From NCBI RefSeq assembly GCF_024653915.1, contig NZ_JANLGY010000012.1, positions 1-60,615 of the forward strand: a stretch of DNA of 60,615 nucleotides, read 5' to 3'. The notes under the pieces were generated by a model, which was not told the origin of the DNA, did not search any database, and saw only the letters and a program-made list of their open reading frames with translations. Positions within the stretch are counted from its first letter, which is position 1. Every line of letters begins with the position of its first letter. The stretch comes from Sulfuricaulis sp. (GTDB lineage: Bacteria > Pseudomonadota > Gammaproteobacteria > Acidiferrobacterales > Sulfurifustaceae). Below, piece by piece: positions 38,425-46,985 of this stretch. The position numbers and the translations under genes are program-made.

Positions 38425-39431
38425 AGCATGTTTCTCAACTGGACGGTGGCTTGAAATATACGGCGCCGGTAACGGTCGCCCGGTGCGGCGACTTCATTTG
38501 TGCCGTCTCCGTCCACGTCATAAGAGTTGGTGTCCAAATCAGGATTCTTGTCGTCAATGGTTCTTGCCAGGATTCCGACGCGTATGCTGTATACCCTGGC
38601 CCAATTGACAACAGTATTGGCTTTTCGGTAGATGTTGGGCACGCCATCCGGCGGGGTGTCAGTGTCTTCGCCGTAGAGGAATTGCAGACTTTCGATTCCT
38701 TCCACTAATTCATCGGCAAGGCCGCCATTTTCCTGGCGACGCAACACCGGGACTGTCTTTCCGTTGACCGTTTTTGTTTGAATGAAATACTGACGTGTAA
38801 CCATTTGGTAAACACGTGCCGGCGGCTCGTAAGCCTTTTTAAGGCCTCCTGCAGTGTGCTGAAGCGCATTGCCGGCTATGCCGGTTACTCTCATGACGTC
38901 GGCGCCCTCGCAGTCTGATACGACGACATCATCATTGGTGGCGAAGGGAGCGGCGTCGTTCACATTCAAGGTGCTCGCTTCGTTGAGCATGCCAGGGGCG
39001 ACGGTCGACGAGACTGATTCGTTTGCCAAGCGGACAACGATAGCGTCAGTGCCTGATTTCATGCTCGCGGGAAGTGCAGTTCCGGAACGTGACCATGTCC
39101 CGGTAGCATTTTCAACACCTTCGAAAGGGAAGAAGGCGTCGTTGTTAAAGGTGGTACCGCCATTCAGCGATGTATTCGTCGTGCTCGCGTCAACATTGTG
39201 CAGGCAGCCATAATAGCCCGCGAGACGGATGTCCTTGATCAGGAACTGCATGGCAAAACGCGCATTTTCCTGCAGACGGGCCAGGCTGTCCTGAGTGGTA
39301 TAGGTCTGTTTGCTGCTGACAAAAAGAGTCGAAACGGCTGTCAGGATAATCAGCCCGATGGTGATCGCCACCATCAACTCGACCAGACTCAGTCCGAGCA
39401 TGCGATGCCGGAAAGCGTTTAACGGTTTCAT
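38421..39431 (-). CDS. pilW: minor pilin PilW
   Basis: A 336-residue prepilin-like protein. The leader MKPLNAFRHRMLG is followed by LSLVELMVAITIGLIILTAV, with Glu at mature position 5, and a long C-terminal domain typical of PilW. The start overlaps pilV by four bases and the stop overlaps pilX by four bases, so the three are tightly coupled. The last residues carry no recognisable motif. Confidence 0.9.
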   Translation of the reverse strand: MKPLNAFRHRMLGLSLVELMVAITIGLIILTAVSTLFVSSKQTYTTQDSLARLQENARFAMQFLIKDIRLAGYYGCLHNVDASTTNTSLNGGTTFNNDAFFPFEGVENATGTWSRSGTALPASMKSGTDAIVVRLANESVSSTVAPGMLNEASTLNVNDAAPFATNDDVVVSDCEGADVMRVTGIAGNALQHTAGGLKKAYEPPARVYQMVTRQYFIQTKTVNGKTVPVLRRQENGGLADELVEGIESLQFLYGEDTDTPPDGVPNIYRKANTVVNWARVYSIRVGILARTIDDKNPDLDTNSYDVDGDGTNEVAAPGDRYRRRIFQATVQLRNML

Positions 39432-39919
39432 AATTGAACAACCCAGATTTGTCGCATCGTTAAATCTTTTTCGACCCAGTTGATGGTTATGGTGACAACG
39501 TTTGCTGCATCCCTTGATATCAATGCATAGTTATTGGTGGGGAGTGTGGAGCCCGGAAGCATGATCTCCATCCTTCTATACCATTCACCGAGATCGTATT
39601 TGGCGAGGTCGGTGGTGTTGCAACCTGTACTGCAGGCTGTGGTGTCGGCTTTAGCGGCCGCTGCGGCAGCGGAAGTCGTGGCGTTGTAGCTACCGGCCTT
39701 TACCCCGATGGAGTTGGCGCGCATGCGGTCAAGGATGTCATAGGCCAGGAAGGTGGCCTGAGTACGGTAATAGGAGCCAGTGTTAAATTGCAGTGATGTT
39801 GTTTGCAGTGCCGCTAGCCCAAGCAGACCGATGGAGAGCACCAGCAGTGCGACCATGACTTCGATCAAAGAGAAGCCCTGGTGTCGTGGACGAGATCTGT
39901 TGTTGTGAATCGGTTTCAT
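39428..39919 (-). CDS. pilV: type IV pilus modification/minor pilin PilV
   Basis: A 163-residue prepilin with leader MKPIHNNRSRPRHQG before FSLIEVMVALLVLSIGLLGLAALQ, the PilV pattern with LSIGLLGLA after the Glu. The ATG at 39919 overlaps the fimT stop as ATGA; a longer start to 40000 is not supported. Two close cysteines (CSTGC) lie in the globular region. Confidence 0.9.
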   Translation of the reverse strand: MKPIHNNRSRPRHQGFSLIEVMVALLVLSIGLLGLAALQTTSLQFNTGSYYRTQATFLAYDILDRMRANSIGVKAGSYNATTSAAAAAAKADTTACSTGCNTTDLAKYDLGEWYRRMEIMLPGSTLPTNNYALISRDAANVVTITINWVEKDLTMRQIWVVQL

Positions 39920-40470
39920 GGACAGGTCCCTTCCGTCAACGCAGGTCGTCCGGTGATAATGACTTGCACGAGCCGTGATTTGCCCAGCTTGCTGTCGCAT
40001 AACGTAAAATCTCCTGCGGCGGTCGTCAGAAAACCGCTTTTGTTGAAAACCAATGCGTCAGTGGGCGCCGTCAGGGTGTTATTTCCAGAGAATTTCTCGT
40101 GAATTTTGATGGCGACAGAAGCGGCCGTGTCAGGATCGACGTAGTAAACCAGCCAACCGTTTGCCCAGTTACCGGCTACGGTGCAGGTTGAGCCGCCAAC
40201 GGCTGTCACGCAGATACCAGCTGAGGTATTGCGTTTGATAGCCTCGCTTCTGGCAATGTTTATATCTCCCAGAAGATCGTTAACCTGGGCGGTAAGTCGG
40301 TTGGACGCGACAAAATTCTGCATACCGGGAGCTGCCAAAGCCATCAATACCCCTGCAATAGTTAAGACAATTATCAATTCAACCAGCGTGAAACCTCTAT
40401 TGCAGATAAAAGGTAATTTCTGGCCGACTAATGGTGATACTACTGGATTCTTTATACCGATGAACGGCAT
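39916..40470 (-). CDS. fimT: minor pilin FimT/FimU (GspH type)
   Basis: A prepilin whose processing site is in NRGFTLVELIIVLTIAGVLMALAAPG, followed by the FimT/GspH core (NDLLGDINIARSEAIKRN, ICVTAVGG and a C-terminal CDSKLGKSR). The start is uncertain: ATG at 40470 gives a 26-residue leader, and ATG at 40536 or TTG at 40593 would give longer ones. None has a clear ribosome site. Prepilin leaders are usually under 15 residues, so the leader is oddly long. First gene of the minor-pilin operon. Confidence 0.8.
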   Translation of the reverse strand: MPFIGIKNPVVSPLVGQKLPFICNRGFTLVELIIVLTIAGVLMALAAPGMQNFVASNRLTAQVNDLLGDINIARSEAIKRNTSAGICVTAVGGSTCTVAGNWANGWLVYYVDPDTAASVAIKIHEKFSGNNTLTAPTDALVFNKSGFLTTAAGDFTLCDSKLGKSRLVQVIITGRPALTEGTCP

Positions 40471-40737
40471 TAATCGGCAGACAGAAGGAGTTTCATTCTG
40501 GGAGGCTTTTCCTAACTTGAGATAACGATTATGCATGGTGCAGTGCGGATAATGCTTAAAAATACGCGTTTTCCAATATTGAAATAGTCTCAATTACCTA
40601 AGTCTAATCGCGTATATGTAATCCGCAATTGCCGCTAATTGTCAGACGAACTTGATTTGGTGACTTCCAGAATAGCAGTTGGTAAGTGAGCGCTGGTGAT
40701 GAATGGTTATGTATAGCCGATAGGCGGTAACTGTATT

Positions 40738-40754
40738 ATGTGAAATTATTACAT
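40738..40754. promoter_or_regulatory. weak CRP/Vfr-like palindrome
   Basis: ATGTGA-N5-TTACAT (40738-40754) is an imperfect inverted repeat resembling a CRP/Vfr site (TGTGA-N6-TCACA), with one good half. It lies in the divergent gap between fimT and the Fur-family gene. In Pseudomonas the minor pilin operon is under such a regulator. The rest of the 259-base gap holds nothing clear. Confidence 0.25.
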
Positions 40755-40837
40755 GATGCCAGGATATATTTCTGATTTGATTGCGCAAAGATCTCGACGC
40801 GTAGCTCGACGCTGTTAGACATCGCTAATTCTCTAAT

Positions 40838-40852
40838 TTATAATCGTTCTAA
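40838..40852 (+). promoter_or_regulatory. -10 box overlapping a PerR/Fur-like operator
   Basis: TTATAATCGTTCTAA is a 7-1-7 near-palindrome like a PerR box (TTATAAT-N-ATTATAA), with five of seven positions matched in the right half. It contains a perfect TATAAT -10 hexamer (40839-40844) with TTAGAC about 18 bases upstream. It directly abuts the ATG at 40853, so the transcript would be nearly leaderless and the gene probably autoregulated. Confidence 0.55.
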
Positions 40853-41278
40853 ATGAGCATGACCGCACAACCAAAATCAGAGCCAGAGATTAAAGATCTC
40901 TTGCGCAGCCATGGTATTTTCCCTACTTCTCAGAGGGTAATTATCACACGGCTTCTGTTTGAGAAGTGCACGCACCTGTCCGCGGAAGATGTTTTCCGTC
41001 TGGTTAACGCGGGTAACCGCCAGGTTTCCAAGGCCACGGTATACAACACGCTCGGACTGCTGGCAGAGAAGGGCGTCGTCAGGGAAGTGCTCGCCGATCC
41101 CACGCGAATCTTTTACGACCCGAACACGCAACCCCATCATCATTTCTTCGATGTCACCTCCGGCAAACTGACCGATATCAGCGTGGATCAGATTCACGTG
41201 AGCAATTTGCCGCCACTTCCGCCGGGCGCCAGGCTCGAAGGCGTGGACGTGATCGTGCGTTTGCGTCCCGAGAAGTGA
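40853..41278 (+). CDS. Fur-family transcriptional regulator (PerR/Irr-like)
   Basis: A 141-residue Fur-family repressor. The N-terminal winged helix (HGIFPTSQRVIITRLLF, ATVYNTLGLLAEKGVV) is followed by the metal-sensing dimer region with PHHHFFDVTSGKLTDI. Only one cysteine is present, so the CxxC structural zinc sites of classical Fur and PerR are missing; the HHH triplet recalls Irr. The start is the ATG at 40853 (another ATG is six bases on). It may sense peroxide, heme or iron. It is encoded upstream of tRNA-Thr and ampDE. Confidence 0.85.
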   Translation: MSMTAQPKSEPEIKDLLRSHGIFPTSQRVIITRLLFEKCTHLSAEDVFRLVNAGNRQVSKATVYNTLGLLAEKGVVREVLADPTRIFYDPNTQPHHHFFDVTSGKLTDISVDQIHVSNLPPLPPGARLEGVDVIVRLRPEK

Positions 41279-41358
41279 TTCTGGTTTTCTGACCGCCCTG
41301 CAAGGTTGGTTCGTCCGAAGGAACAGCTTATACTTTCGGCCCGCTGTCATCGCGTGAG

Positions 41359-41434
<76 letters not shown>

Positions 41435-41502
41435 TTTCCGGGTTGTCAGCTAATATCTTCAGAGAGTTAATTCTCGAAACGGCAAAGGAATCCGGCGGGA
41501 TC

Positions 41503-42051
41503 ATGCAGATTGATTCTGGCAGCGGTTTGATACAGGGAGTTCGATTCGTGTCATCTCCCAATTGCGATGCGCGCCCGACCGGAGTTCCGGTGGACACCTT
41601 GATCATTCATTCGATCAGCCTGCCGCCGGGCACGTTCGGCGGGCCCGGTGTCGAACGTCTGTTCTGTAATAGCCTTGATCCGAATGAGCATCCCTATTAT
41701 CGCGAAATCAAGGATCTGAAAGTTTCCGCACATTTTCTCGTTCGCCGCAATGGCGATCTTGTCCAGTTCGTGCCGCTGCACCAGCGTGCCTGGCATGCCG
41801 GACAGTCGTATTGTGAGGGACGCACGAATATCAACGATTTTTCCATCGGTGTGGAAGTGGAAGGCGCGGATAATCTTCCTTTCGAGGACGTCCAGTACGA
41901 GGCGCTCGCGAAACTTACCAGCGCTCTTCGGCTCCAATATCCTGCCATCACCAGGGAGCGTATATACGGCCATGGCGATATTGCGCCTGGACGCAAGACT
42001 GATCCGGGACCGATGTTTGACTGGAATCGTTATTTGAAGTCTTGCTCCTAG
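41503..42051 (+). CDS. ampD: 1,6-anhydro-N-acetylmuramyl-L-alanine amidase AmpD
   Basis: A 182-residue cytoplasmic zinc amidase that cleaves anhydromuropeptides during cell-wall recycling. It has the amidase_2 zinc His in LIIHSISLPPG and the later YGHGDIAPGRKTDPGPMFDW segment, with SIGVEVEG between. The ATG at 41503 gives the usual AmpD length; a TTG at 41443 would add 20 unlikely residues. No signal peptide. Followed by ampE. Confidence 0.94.
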   Translation: MQIDSGSGLIQGVRFVSSPNCDARPTGVPVDTLIIHSISLPPGTFGGPGVERLFCNSLDPNEHPYYREIKDLKVSAHFLVRRNGDLVQFVPLHQRAWHAGQSYCEGRTNINDFSIGVEVEGADNLPFEDVQYEALAKLTSALRLQYPAITRERIYGHGDIAPGRKTDPGPMFDWNRYLKSCS

Positions 42052-42114
42052 GGCTTGCCTTGTGTCAGTCATGACCGTTACATTTAACAGTACAGAGGAT
42101 AGAGAGCAGTTGGT

Positions 42115-43044
42115 ATGAGCGAGATACTGATTATTGTTTTGCTGGCAATTCTGCTTGACCATCTGATTCCCGATCGTCAGGGCATCAAACCATTCGCCTG
42201 GTATCGGGATTGGGCGGAATCCATCGAAGAGCGTTTCAACGGCGGGAAACGCACGCACGGTATCGGCGCTGTCATGTTGGCGACACTTCCGATCGTAGCG
42301 GGCGTTATGCTGATTCATTACATTCTCGGGGAGCTCGGCTGGATATTGCGCGTTGCTTTCGATGTCGTGGTGCTTTATCTGTGTCTGGATGTACATCGCC
42401 TGGGTAAAACCGCGAATGCGATATCGAATGCCCTGGAGTCCGGTGAGCTGGGCGAGGCGGACGATAAACTGCGGGATCTGATCGGAAAAGGCGTTCCGGA
42501 AAGGACCGATGCGAATATCGCACGCGCCGCCGTTGAAGGCGTTCTTAAGCAGGGCAATTCGCTGATTGTATCGCCCATCTTCTGGTTCATTCTCCTGGGC
42601 CCCTTCGGTGCCGTGTTGCAACGGCTGAGCTGCATTCTCGATTCGCTTTGGGGCCATCGTTATGAACGTTTCGCCGAGTTCGGTTGGGCCGCAGCCCGCT
42701 TCGATGATTTAATGGGATGGGTACCGGCGCGCATCACGGCGCTCTCCTACGCGTTGATGGGCAGCTTCGAGGACGCGTTACATTGTTGGCGCCGGCGTGT
42801 CGGTGTGTGGTCGGATATTAACAGCGGTCCTTTGCTGGCCTCCGGTTTCGGCGCCATGCATATGCAGATTTGTGAAGCAGCTGAAGAGAGTGAATACGAA
42901 GAGAAAACATCCGACCTTACCGTCATCCCGGATGCCGGTCATGTGCAACGCGCCGTGGCGCTGGTCTGGCGGATGCTGCTGTTGTGGTTGGTGATCGGTA
43001 TTTTGATGACCGGTGCGCATCTGATCGGTTTTATCACAGCCTGA
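42115..43044 (+). CDS. ampE: AmpE (CobD/CbiB-superfamily membrane protein)
   Basis: A 309-residue inner-membrane protein with about four to five helices. Conserved segments include SPIFWFILLGPFGAVLQRL and FAEFGWAAARFDDLMGWVPARITALSYAL, shared by AmpE and the related CbiB/CobD adenosylcobinamide-phosphate synthases. The position directly after ampD supports AmpE, whose exact role beside AmpD is unsettled. Since cobU follows 75 bases later, a CbiB-like role cannot be excluded from sequence alone. Confidence 0.8.
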   Translation: MSEILIIVLLAILLDHLIPDRQGIKPFAWYRDWAESIEERFNGGKRTHGIGAVMLATLPIVAGVMLIHYILGELGWILRVAFDVVVLYLCLDVHRLGKTANAISNALESGELGEADDKLRDLIGKGVPERTDANIARAAVEGVLKQGNSLIVSPIFWFILLGPFGAVLQRLSCILDSLWGHRYERFAEFGWAAARFDDLMGWVPARITALSYALMGSFEDALHCWRRRVGVWSDINSGPLLASGFGAMHMQICEAAEESEYEEKTSDLTVIPDAGHVQRAVALVWRMLLLWLVIGILMTGAHLIGFITA

Positions 43045-43118
43045 CTTCCCATCTCCTGTCTCATGTGGCCGGTTATGCGTCTGTTCCGCCATCGCTGTGC
43101 ATATGCTAACGAGGTTCA

Positions 43119-43664
43119 ATGAAGGAGTTGATTCTGGGTGGGGCGCGTTCGGGCAAAAGCGGTTTTGCCGAAAGCAGGGCGGAAGCGAGCGGAATGGCCG
43201 TGACCTGTATTGTCACCGCACAACCCAACGACCAAGAAATGGCTGCACGCATTCGCTACCACCGTGAGAAGCGCCCGCCACACTGGAAGGTTGTTGAGAA
43301 GCCTGTTTCATTAGCCACTACCCTGCAAACACTGGCGGCTCCCGATCGGTGTTTGCTGGTCGACTGTTTAACGCTGTGGCTCTCTAACACTCTGCATGCC
43401 GATCATGGCGATCCGGTGGTCGGTTCACCCGAATCGGTTTTCGCGCGCGAGCGGGAGGCACTGGTCGCCACGCTTCCTACGCTCGCGGGCTACATAATTC
43501 TTGTCAGTAACGAGGTGGGCATGGGCATTGTCCCGCTCGGGGAATTATCGCGGCGTTTCTGTGACGAAATCGGGAGGCTACATCAAGACCTGGGGGGACT
43601 CTGTGACAGAGTGACATTGATGGTCGCTGGCTTGCCACTCGTGGTGAAGGGGAATGCCGCATGA
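43119..43664 (+). CDS. cobU: adenosylcobinamide kinase/adenosylcobinamide-phosphate guanylyltransferase
   Basis: A 181-residue CobU/CobP enzyme that phosphorylates adenosylcobinamide and transfers GMP to give adenosyl-GDP-cobinamide. It has the P-loop GGARSGKS at 7-14, IRYHREKRP with the guanylylated-His candidate, LLVDCLTLWLSN, and ILVSNEVGMGIVP. It overlaps cobT by four bases and opens the cobUTCS-btuF operon. No riboswitch is visible in the 74 bases upstream. Confidence 0.95.
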   Translation: MKELILGGARSGKSGFAESRAEASGMAVTCIVTAQPNDQEMAARIRYHREKRPPHWKVVEKPVSLATTLQTLAAPDRCLLVDCLTLWLSNTLHADHGDPVVGSPESVFAREREALVATLPTLAGYIILVSNEVGMGIVPLGELSRRFCDEIGRLHQDLGGLCDRVTLMVAGLPLVVKGNAA

Positions 43665-44716
43665 GTGCGAAATGGTGGCTGCGACCCATGGCCAGCCCCA
43701 GCGAGGCTCGCACACAGGCCGCGCGCCAGCGTCAAGGGCAGCTTACCAAGCCGCCCGGTTCACTCGGCGAACTTGAGACGATTGCAGTACGTCTTTGTGG
43801 ATTGCAGGACCGTGACCGGCCCGGCATTGATCGTTTGCTTATCGTGGTGTTTGCGGCGGATCATGGCGTGGCCGAAGAAGGCGTATCGGCTTTTCCGCAG
43901 TCGGTTACCGTGGAAATGGTGCGTAATTTCTCACGTGGCGGTGCTGCGATCAGTGTGCTGGCGCGTGCGTTGAATGCCACGCTCGAGGTGGTGAATGTCG
44001 GTACGGCGGACGATCTCGGCCCGCTGCCCGGTGTCATCAACAGGCGCATTGCGCCCGGTACTGCCAACATACGTCATGCACCGGCCATGACGCCGCCGCA
44101 ACTCGAAAACGCTTTGCAGATTGGCATCGAGGCCGCCGAGCGTGCCAGCGTTAACCGTATGGATCTTTTCATCGGCGGGGAGATGGGTATCGCTAACACT
44201 ACGTCGGCCGGCGCCGTGGCTTGTGCCCTGCTGGGTATGGCCGGCGCCGCTTTGGCTGGACCTGGAACGGGTTTGGATGATGCTGGTGTGCGACACAAGG
44301 CACGTGTCATTGATGAAGCCATTGCCCGTCACGGTTGCGCGCGCGCCGATGTTCTGGGTGTGTTGCGTTGTCTCGGCGGTTTCGAAATCGCCGCCTTAAC
44401 CGGTGCTTACCTTCACTGCGCCCAGATGGGCATCCCGGTGCTTGTCGATGGATATATTTCGACTGTCGCCGCGCTTTGTGCGCAACGTTTGAACGCCGAC
44501 GTATCGGCGTGGTTTTTCTATGGGCACCATTCAGCGGAGCCGGGGCATCGATTTGTCATGGAAGCGCTCGGAGCACGCCCCTTGTTACATCTCGGCATGT
44601 GCTTGGGCGAGGGCAGCGGCGCGTCGGTGGCAGTGCCATTGTTGCGCATGGCCTGCCTGCTGCATAACCAGATGGCGACCTTTGCCGAGGCCGGTGTGTC
44701 AAGAGCGCTGGAATGA
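43661..44716 (+). CDS. cobT: nicotinate-nucleotide-dimethylbenzimidazole phosphoribosyltransferase
   Basis: A 351-residue CobT that makes alpha-ribazole phosphate from the lower-ligand base and nicotinate mononucleotide. It has KPPGSLGELE, VFAADHGVAEEGVSAFP, GGAAISVLAR, GEMGIANTTSA and the C-terminal HHSAEPGH segment with the conserved Glu. Start and stop both overlap neighbours by four bases, so the operon is tightly coupled. Confidence 0.95.
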   Translation: MSAKWWLRPMASPSEARTQAARQRQGQLTKPPGSLGELETIAVRLCGLQDRDRPGIDRLLIVVFAADHGVAEEGVSAFPQSVTVEMVRNFSRGGAAISVLARALNATLEVVNVGTADDLGPLPGVINRRIAPGTANIRHAPAMTPPQLENALQIGIEAAERASVNRMDLFIGGEMGIANTTSAGAVACALLGMAGAALAGPGTGLDDAGVRHKARVIDEAIARHGCARADVLGVLRCLGGFEIAALTGAYLHCAQMGIPVLVDGYISTVAALCAQRLNADVSAWFFYGHHSAEPGHRFVMEALGARPLLHLGMCLGEGSGASVAVPLLRMACLLHNQMATFAEAGVSRALE

Positions 44717-45324
44717 CGCAGGCAGTCTCCACGTTATTCGATCTGTTGCGTCATGGTGAGCCCGTGGGCGGCAGAAAATATCGCGGTCAACTCGACGACC
44801 CCCTGAGTGAAAGGGGTTGGCGGCAAATGCGTGAAGCCGTCGGTGAACATTGTCCTTGGGACGTTATTCTGAGCTCGCCACTTTCCCGTTGTGCGGCATT
44901 CGCCCGGGAACTGGCTATCCGGCATGATCTGCCCCTCGAGATCGAGACGCGATTCATGGAACTGGGCTTTGGAGAATGGGAGGGACGTACGGCCACCGAG
45001 TTGCTTGAACGCGATCCGCAGTTGCTGACGCGCTTCTGGCAAGACCCGGTCAATCATGCGCCACCCGGCGGTGAAACCCTCGCGACCTTTCGGAATCGTA
45101 TAAAAGACGCATTCGATGAGGCGCTCTCACGCCATGAAGGGCGGCATGTGCTCCTTGTCTGTCATGCCGGCGTCATACGATTGCTCGTCAGCCATGCGCT
45201 CGATATGCCACTGGATCGAATGTTTCGTATCGATGTGCCCAGTGCGGGAATAAGCCGTATCCGTATCGATGCCAACGGCACGGGCCCGTTGCCACGGCTG
45301 GTATTTCACGCCGGCCGGCTTTGA
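44713..45324 (+). CDS. cobC: alpha-ribazole phosphatase, histidine phosphatase family
   Basis: A 203-residue histidine phosphatase with the catalytic motif LLRHGEPVGG near 11-20 and the second His in VLLVCHAGVIR. In this operon it should dephosphorylate alpha-ribazole 5'-phosphate or adenosylcobalamin 5'-phosphate at the end of nucleotide-loop assembly. It overlaps cobT by four bases, and cobS follows three bases after its stop. Confidence 0.9.
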   Translation: MTQAVSTLFDLLRHGEPVGGRKYRGQLDDPLSERGWRQMREAVGEHCPWDVILSSPLSRCAAFARELAIRHDLPLEIETRFMELGFGEWEGRTATELLERDPQLLTRFWQDPVNHAPPGGETLATFRNRIKDAFDEALSRHEGRHVLLVCHAGVIRLLVSHALDMPLDRMFRIDVPSAGISRIRIDANGTGPLPRLVFHAGRL

Positions 45325-45327
45325 GCG

Positions 45328-46062
45328 ATGCGTTATTTCTGGATCGCCTTGCAGTTCCTCACGCGCCTGCCGGCGCCACGTTCAACGTCAGCCAGCCCGG
45401 AAGATCGCGGTAGATCCGTGCTATTTTACCCCTTGGTGGGTTTTTTGCTGGGCGCGCTGATCGCGGGCATGCAGGCTTTGCTGACGTCAGCGGATGTCGG
45501 TTTGCAGTCGGCTTTGGTGTTGTTGCTGTGGGTGCTCCTTACCGGCGGCTTGCATCTCGACGGGCTCGCGGACAGCGCCGATGCCTGGGCGGGATCGCAT
45601 GGCGATCGCGACAAGGCCTTGCGCATCATGAAGGACACGGCCAGCGGACCCGCCGGGGTTACCGCCGTGGTCTTGGTTTTGCTGCTTAAGTTCGCCGCCC
45701 TGTCGGTTTTGCTTCGTGAAAATGTTTGGATGAGTTTAGTGATGGCGCCGGTGCTCGGCCGTATGGCGATTGTATTTTTGTTTGCGAGCACGCCTTATGT
45801 CCGGATGGGAGGTTTGGGTGCTGACCACGCTATGCATTTACCGCGTCTCGCAGCCATTATTGTCTTGATTCTTATCGCGGCAGCTGTCATCGCACGGGGT
45901 GGAATAGGGCTGGTGGCATTGGCGGCGGGACTTGGTTTGTTGCTGATATTGCGGTTAATGATGGTAAAACGTCTGGGCGGCGCTACCGGCGATACACTCG
46001 GCGCCGCTTGCGAATTAATCGAGGCTGCCGTTCTGATGGCCATGGCCTTGGTGGTGAGCTAA
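45328..46062 (+). CDS. cobS: adenosylcobinamide-GDP ribazoletransferase
   Basis: A 244-residue inner-membrane cobalamin synthase joining adenosyl-GDP-cobinamide to alpha-ribazole (phosphate). The N-terminus FLTRLPAP and the conserved GGLHLDGLADSADAW with Asp-rich active-site residues are diagnostic, as is KALRIMKDTASGPAG. About six hydrophobic segments. btuF follows immediately. Confidence 0.95.
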   Translation: MRYFWIALQFLTRLPAPRSTSASPEDRGRSVLFYPLVGFLLGALIAGMQALLTSADVGLQSALVLLLWVLLTGGLHLDGLADSADAWAGSHGDRDKALRIMKDTASGPAGVTAVVLVLLLKFAALSVLLRENVWMSLVMAPVLGRMAIVFLFASTPYVRMGGLGADHAMHLPRLAAIIVLILIAAAVIARGGIGLVALAAGLGLLLILRLMMVKRLGGATGDTLGAACELIEAAVLMAMALVVS

Positions 46063-46064
46063 CG

Positions 46065-46985
46065 ATGCGCATAGGAGAGATAAATTTGTCGCGCAAGAAA
46101 CGGTTTCATTGTTTGACAGTATTGGGCATTTTTTTCTTTATCTCCTTATCGGCATGGGGCGTCGAAGTCGTTGACGATGCCGGCCGCATTGTTAAGCTAA
46201 AAATGCCTGCTAAGCGCATCATTAGTTTGGCCCCATACCTCACTGAAATTCTGTTCGCTGCCGGCGCCGGCTCAGCGCTTGTTGGAACGGTGAATTACAG
46301 CGATTATCCAAAGCAAGCTTTGCAGATTCCACGCGTCGGTAATTACGATAGCTTCGATGCCGAGCGCATCTTGGCGTTAAAACCGGATCTTGTTGTTGCC
46401 TGGCAGAGCGGAAATCCCACGGTGCAAGTGGAGCGTTTAAGAAATCTCGGTTTGACTATTTATTTGGGCGAACCGCGCGTCTTCGAAGACGTGCCGAGCA
46501 ACCTCGAACGTTTGGGAGAACTGACCGGCACCGCGCGCACCGCCCAACAGGCCGCAACGGCTTTTCGACAGCGCTATACGCGTCTTCAACACCGCTATGC
46601 CAGTCGTCCCATGGTGAGTGTGTTTTATGAAATATGGAATCAACCGCTGATGACCGTGAATGGCGAGCATTTAATCAGCCGTATGATGCAGCTATGTGGC
46701 GGTCGTAACGTATTTGCCGAATTAGCGCCCCTGGCGCCGGTGATCGATCTTGAAGCGGTACTTAAAGCCGATCCTGAGGCGATTATTGCGAGCGGTATGA
46801 ATGAGAAGTCGCCGGAGTGGCTGGAGGATTGGCGCCAATACCCTTTGCTGCGAGCGGTTCGAGGAAACAATTTATTTTTTATTCCCCCCGATTTGATGCA
46901 GCGTAACGGTCCACGTATCCTGGAAGGAGCCGAGCAAGTTTGTCAGAATCTAGAGCAGGTGCGGACCCGGCGCGCAAAACATTAG
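46065..46985 (+). CDS. btuF: cobalamin ABC transporter substrate-binding protein BtuF
   Basis: A 306-residue periplasmic binding protein of cluster A (class III) type. The signal peptide (RFHCLTVLGIFFFISLSAWG) is followed by RIISLAPYLTEILFAAGAG and ALKPDLVVAWQSGNP. A TTG at 46086 has an excellent GGAGAG ribosome site and may be the true start in place of ATG 46065. It should deliver B12 or cobinamide to BtuCD, encoded 7.5 kb away on the other strand. Its stop overlaps that of the convergent adenosyltransferase gene. Confidence 0.88.
   Translation: MRIGEINLSRKKRFHCLTVLGIFFFISLSAWGVEVVDDAGRIVKLKMPAKRIISLAPYLTEILFAAGAGSALVGTVNYSDYPKQALQIPRVGNYDSFDAERILALKPDLVVAWQSGNPTVQVERLRNLGLTIYLGEPRVFEDVPSNLERLGELTGTARTAQQAATAFRQRYTRLQHRYASRPMVSVFYEIWNQPLMTVNGEHLISRMMQLCGGRNVFAELAPLAPVIDLEAVLKADPEAIIASGMNEKSPEWLEDWRQYPLLRAVRGNNLFFIPPDLMQRNGPRILEGAEQVCQNLEQVRTRRAKH

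Noticed and set aside
41551-42657. 368-residue open frame antisense to ampD and ampE
   Set aside because: It covers two convincing genes on the opposite strand and its composition (His/Arg/Gln-rich) is typical of a shadow frame.
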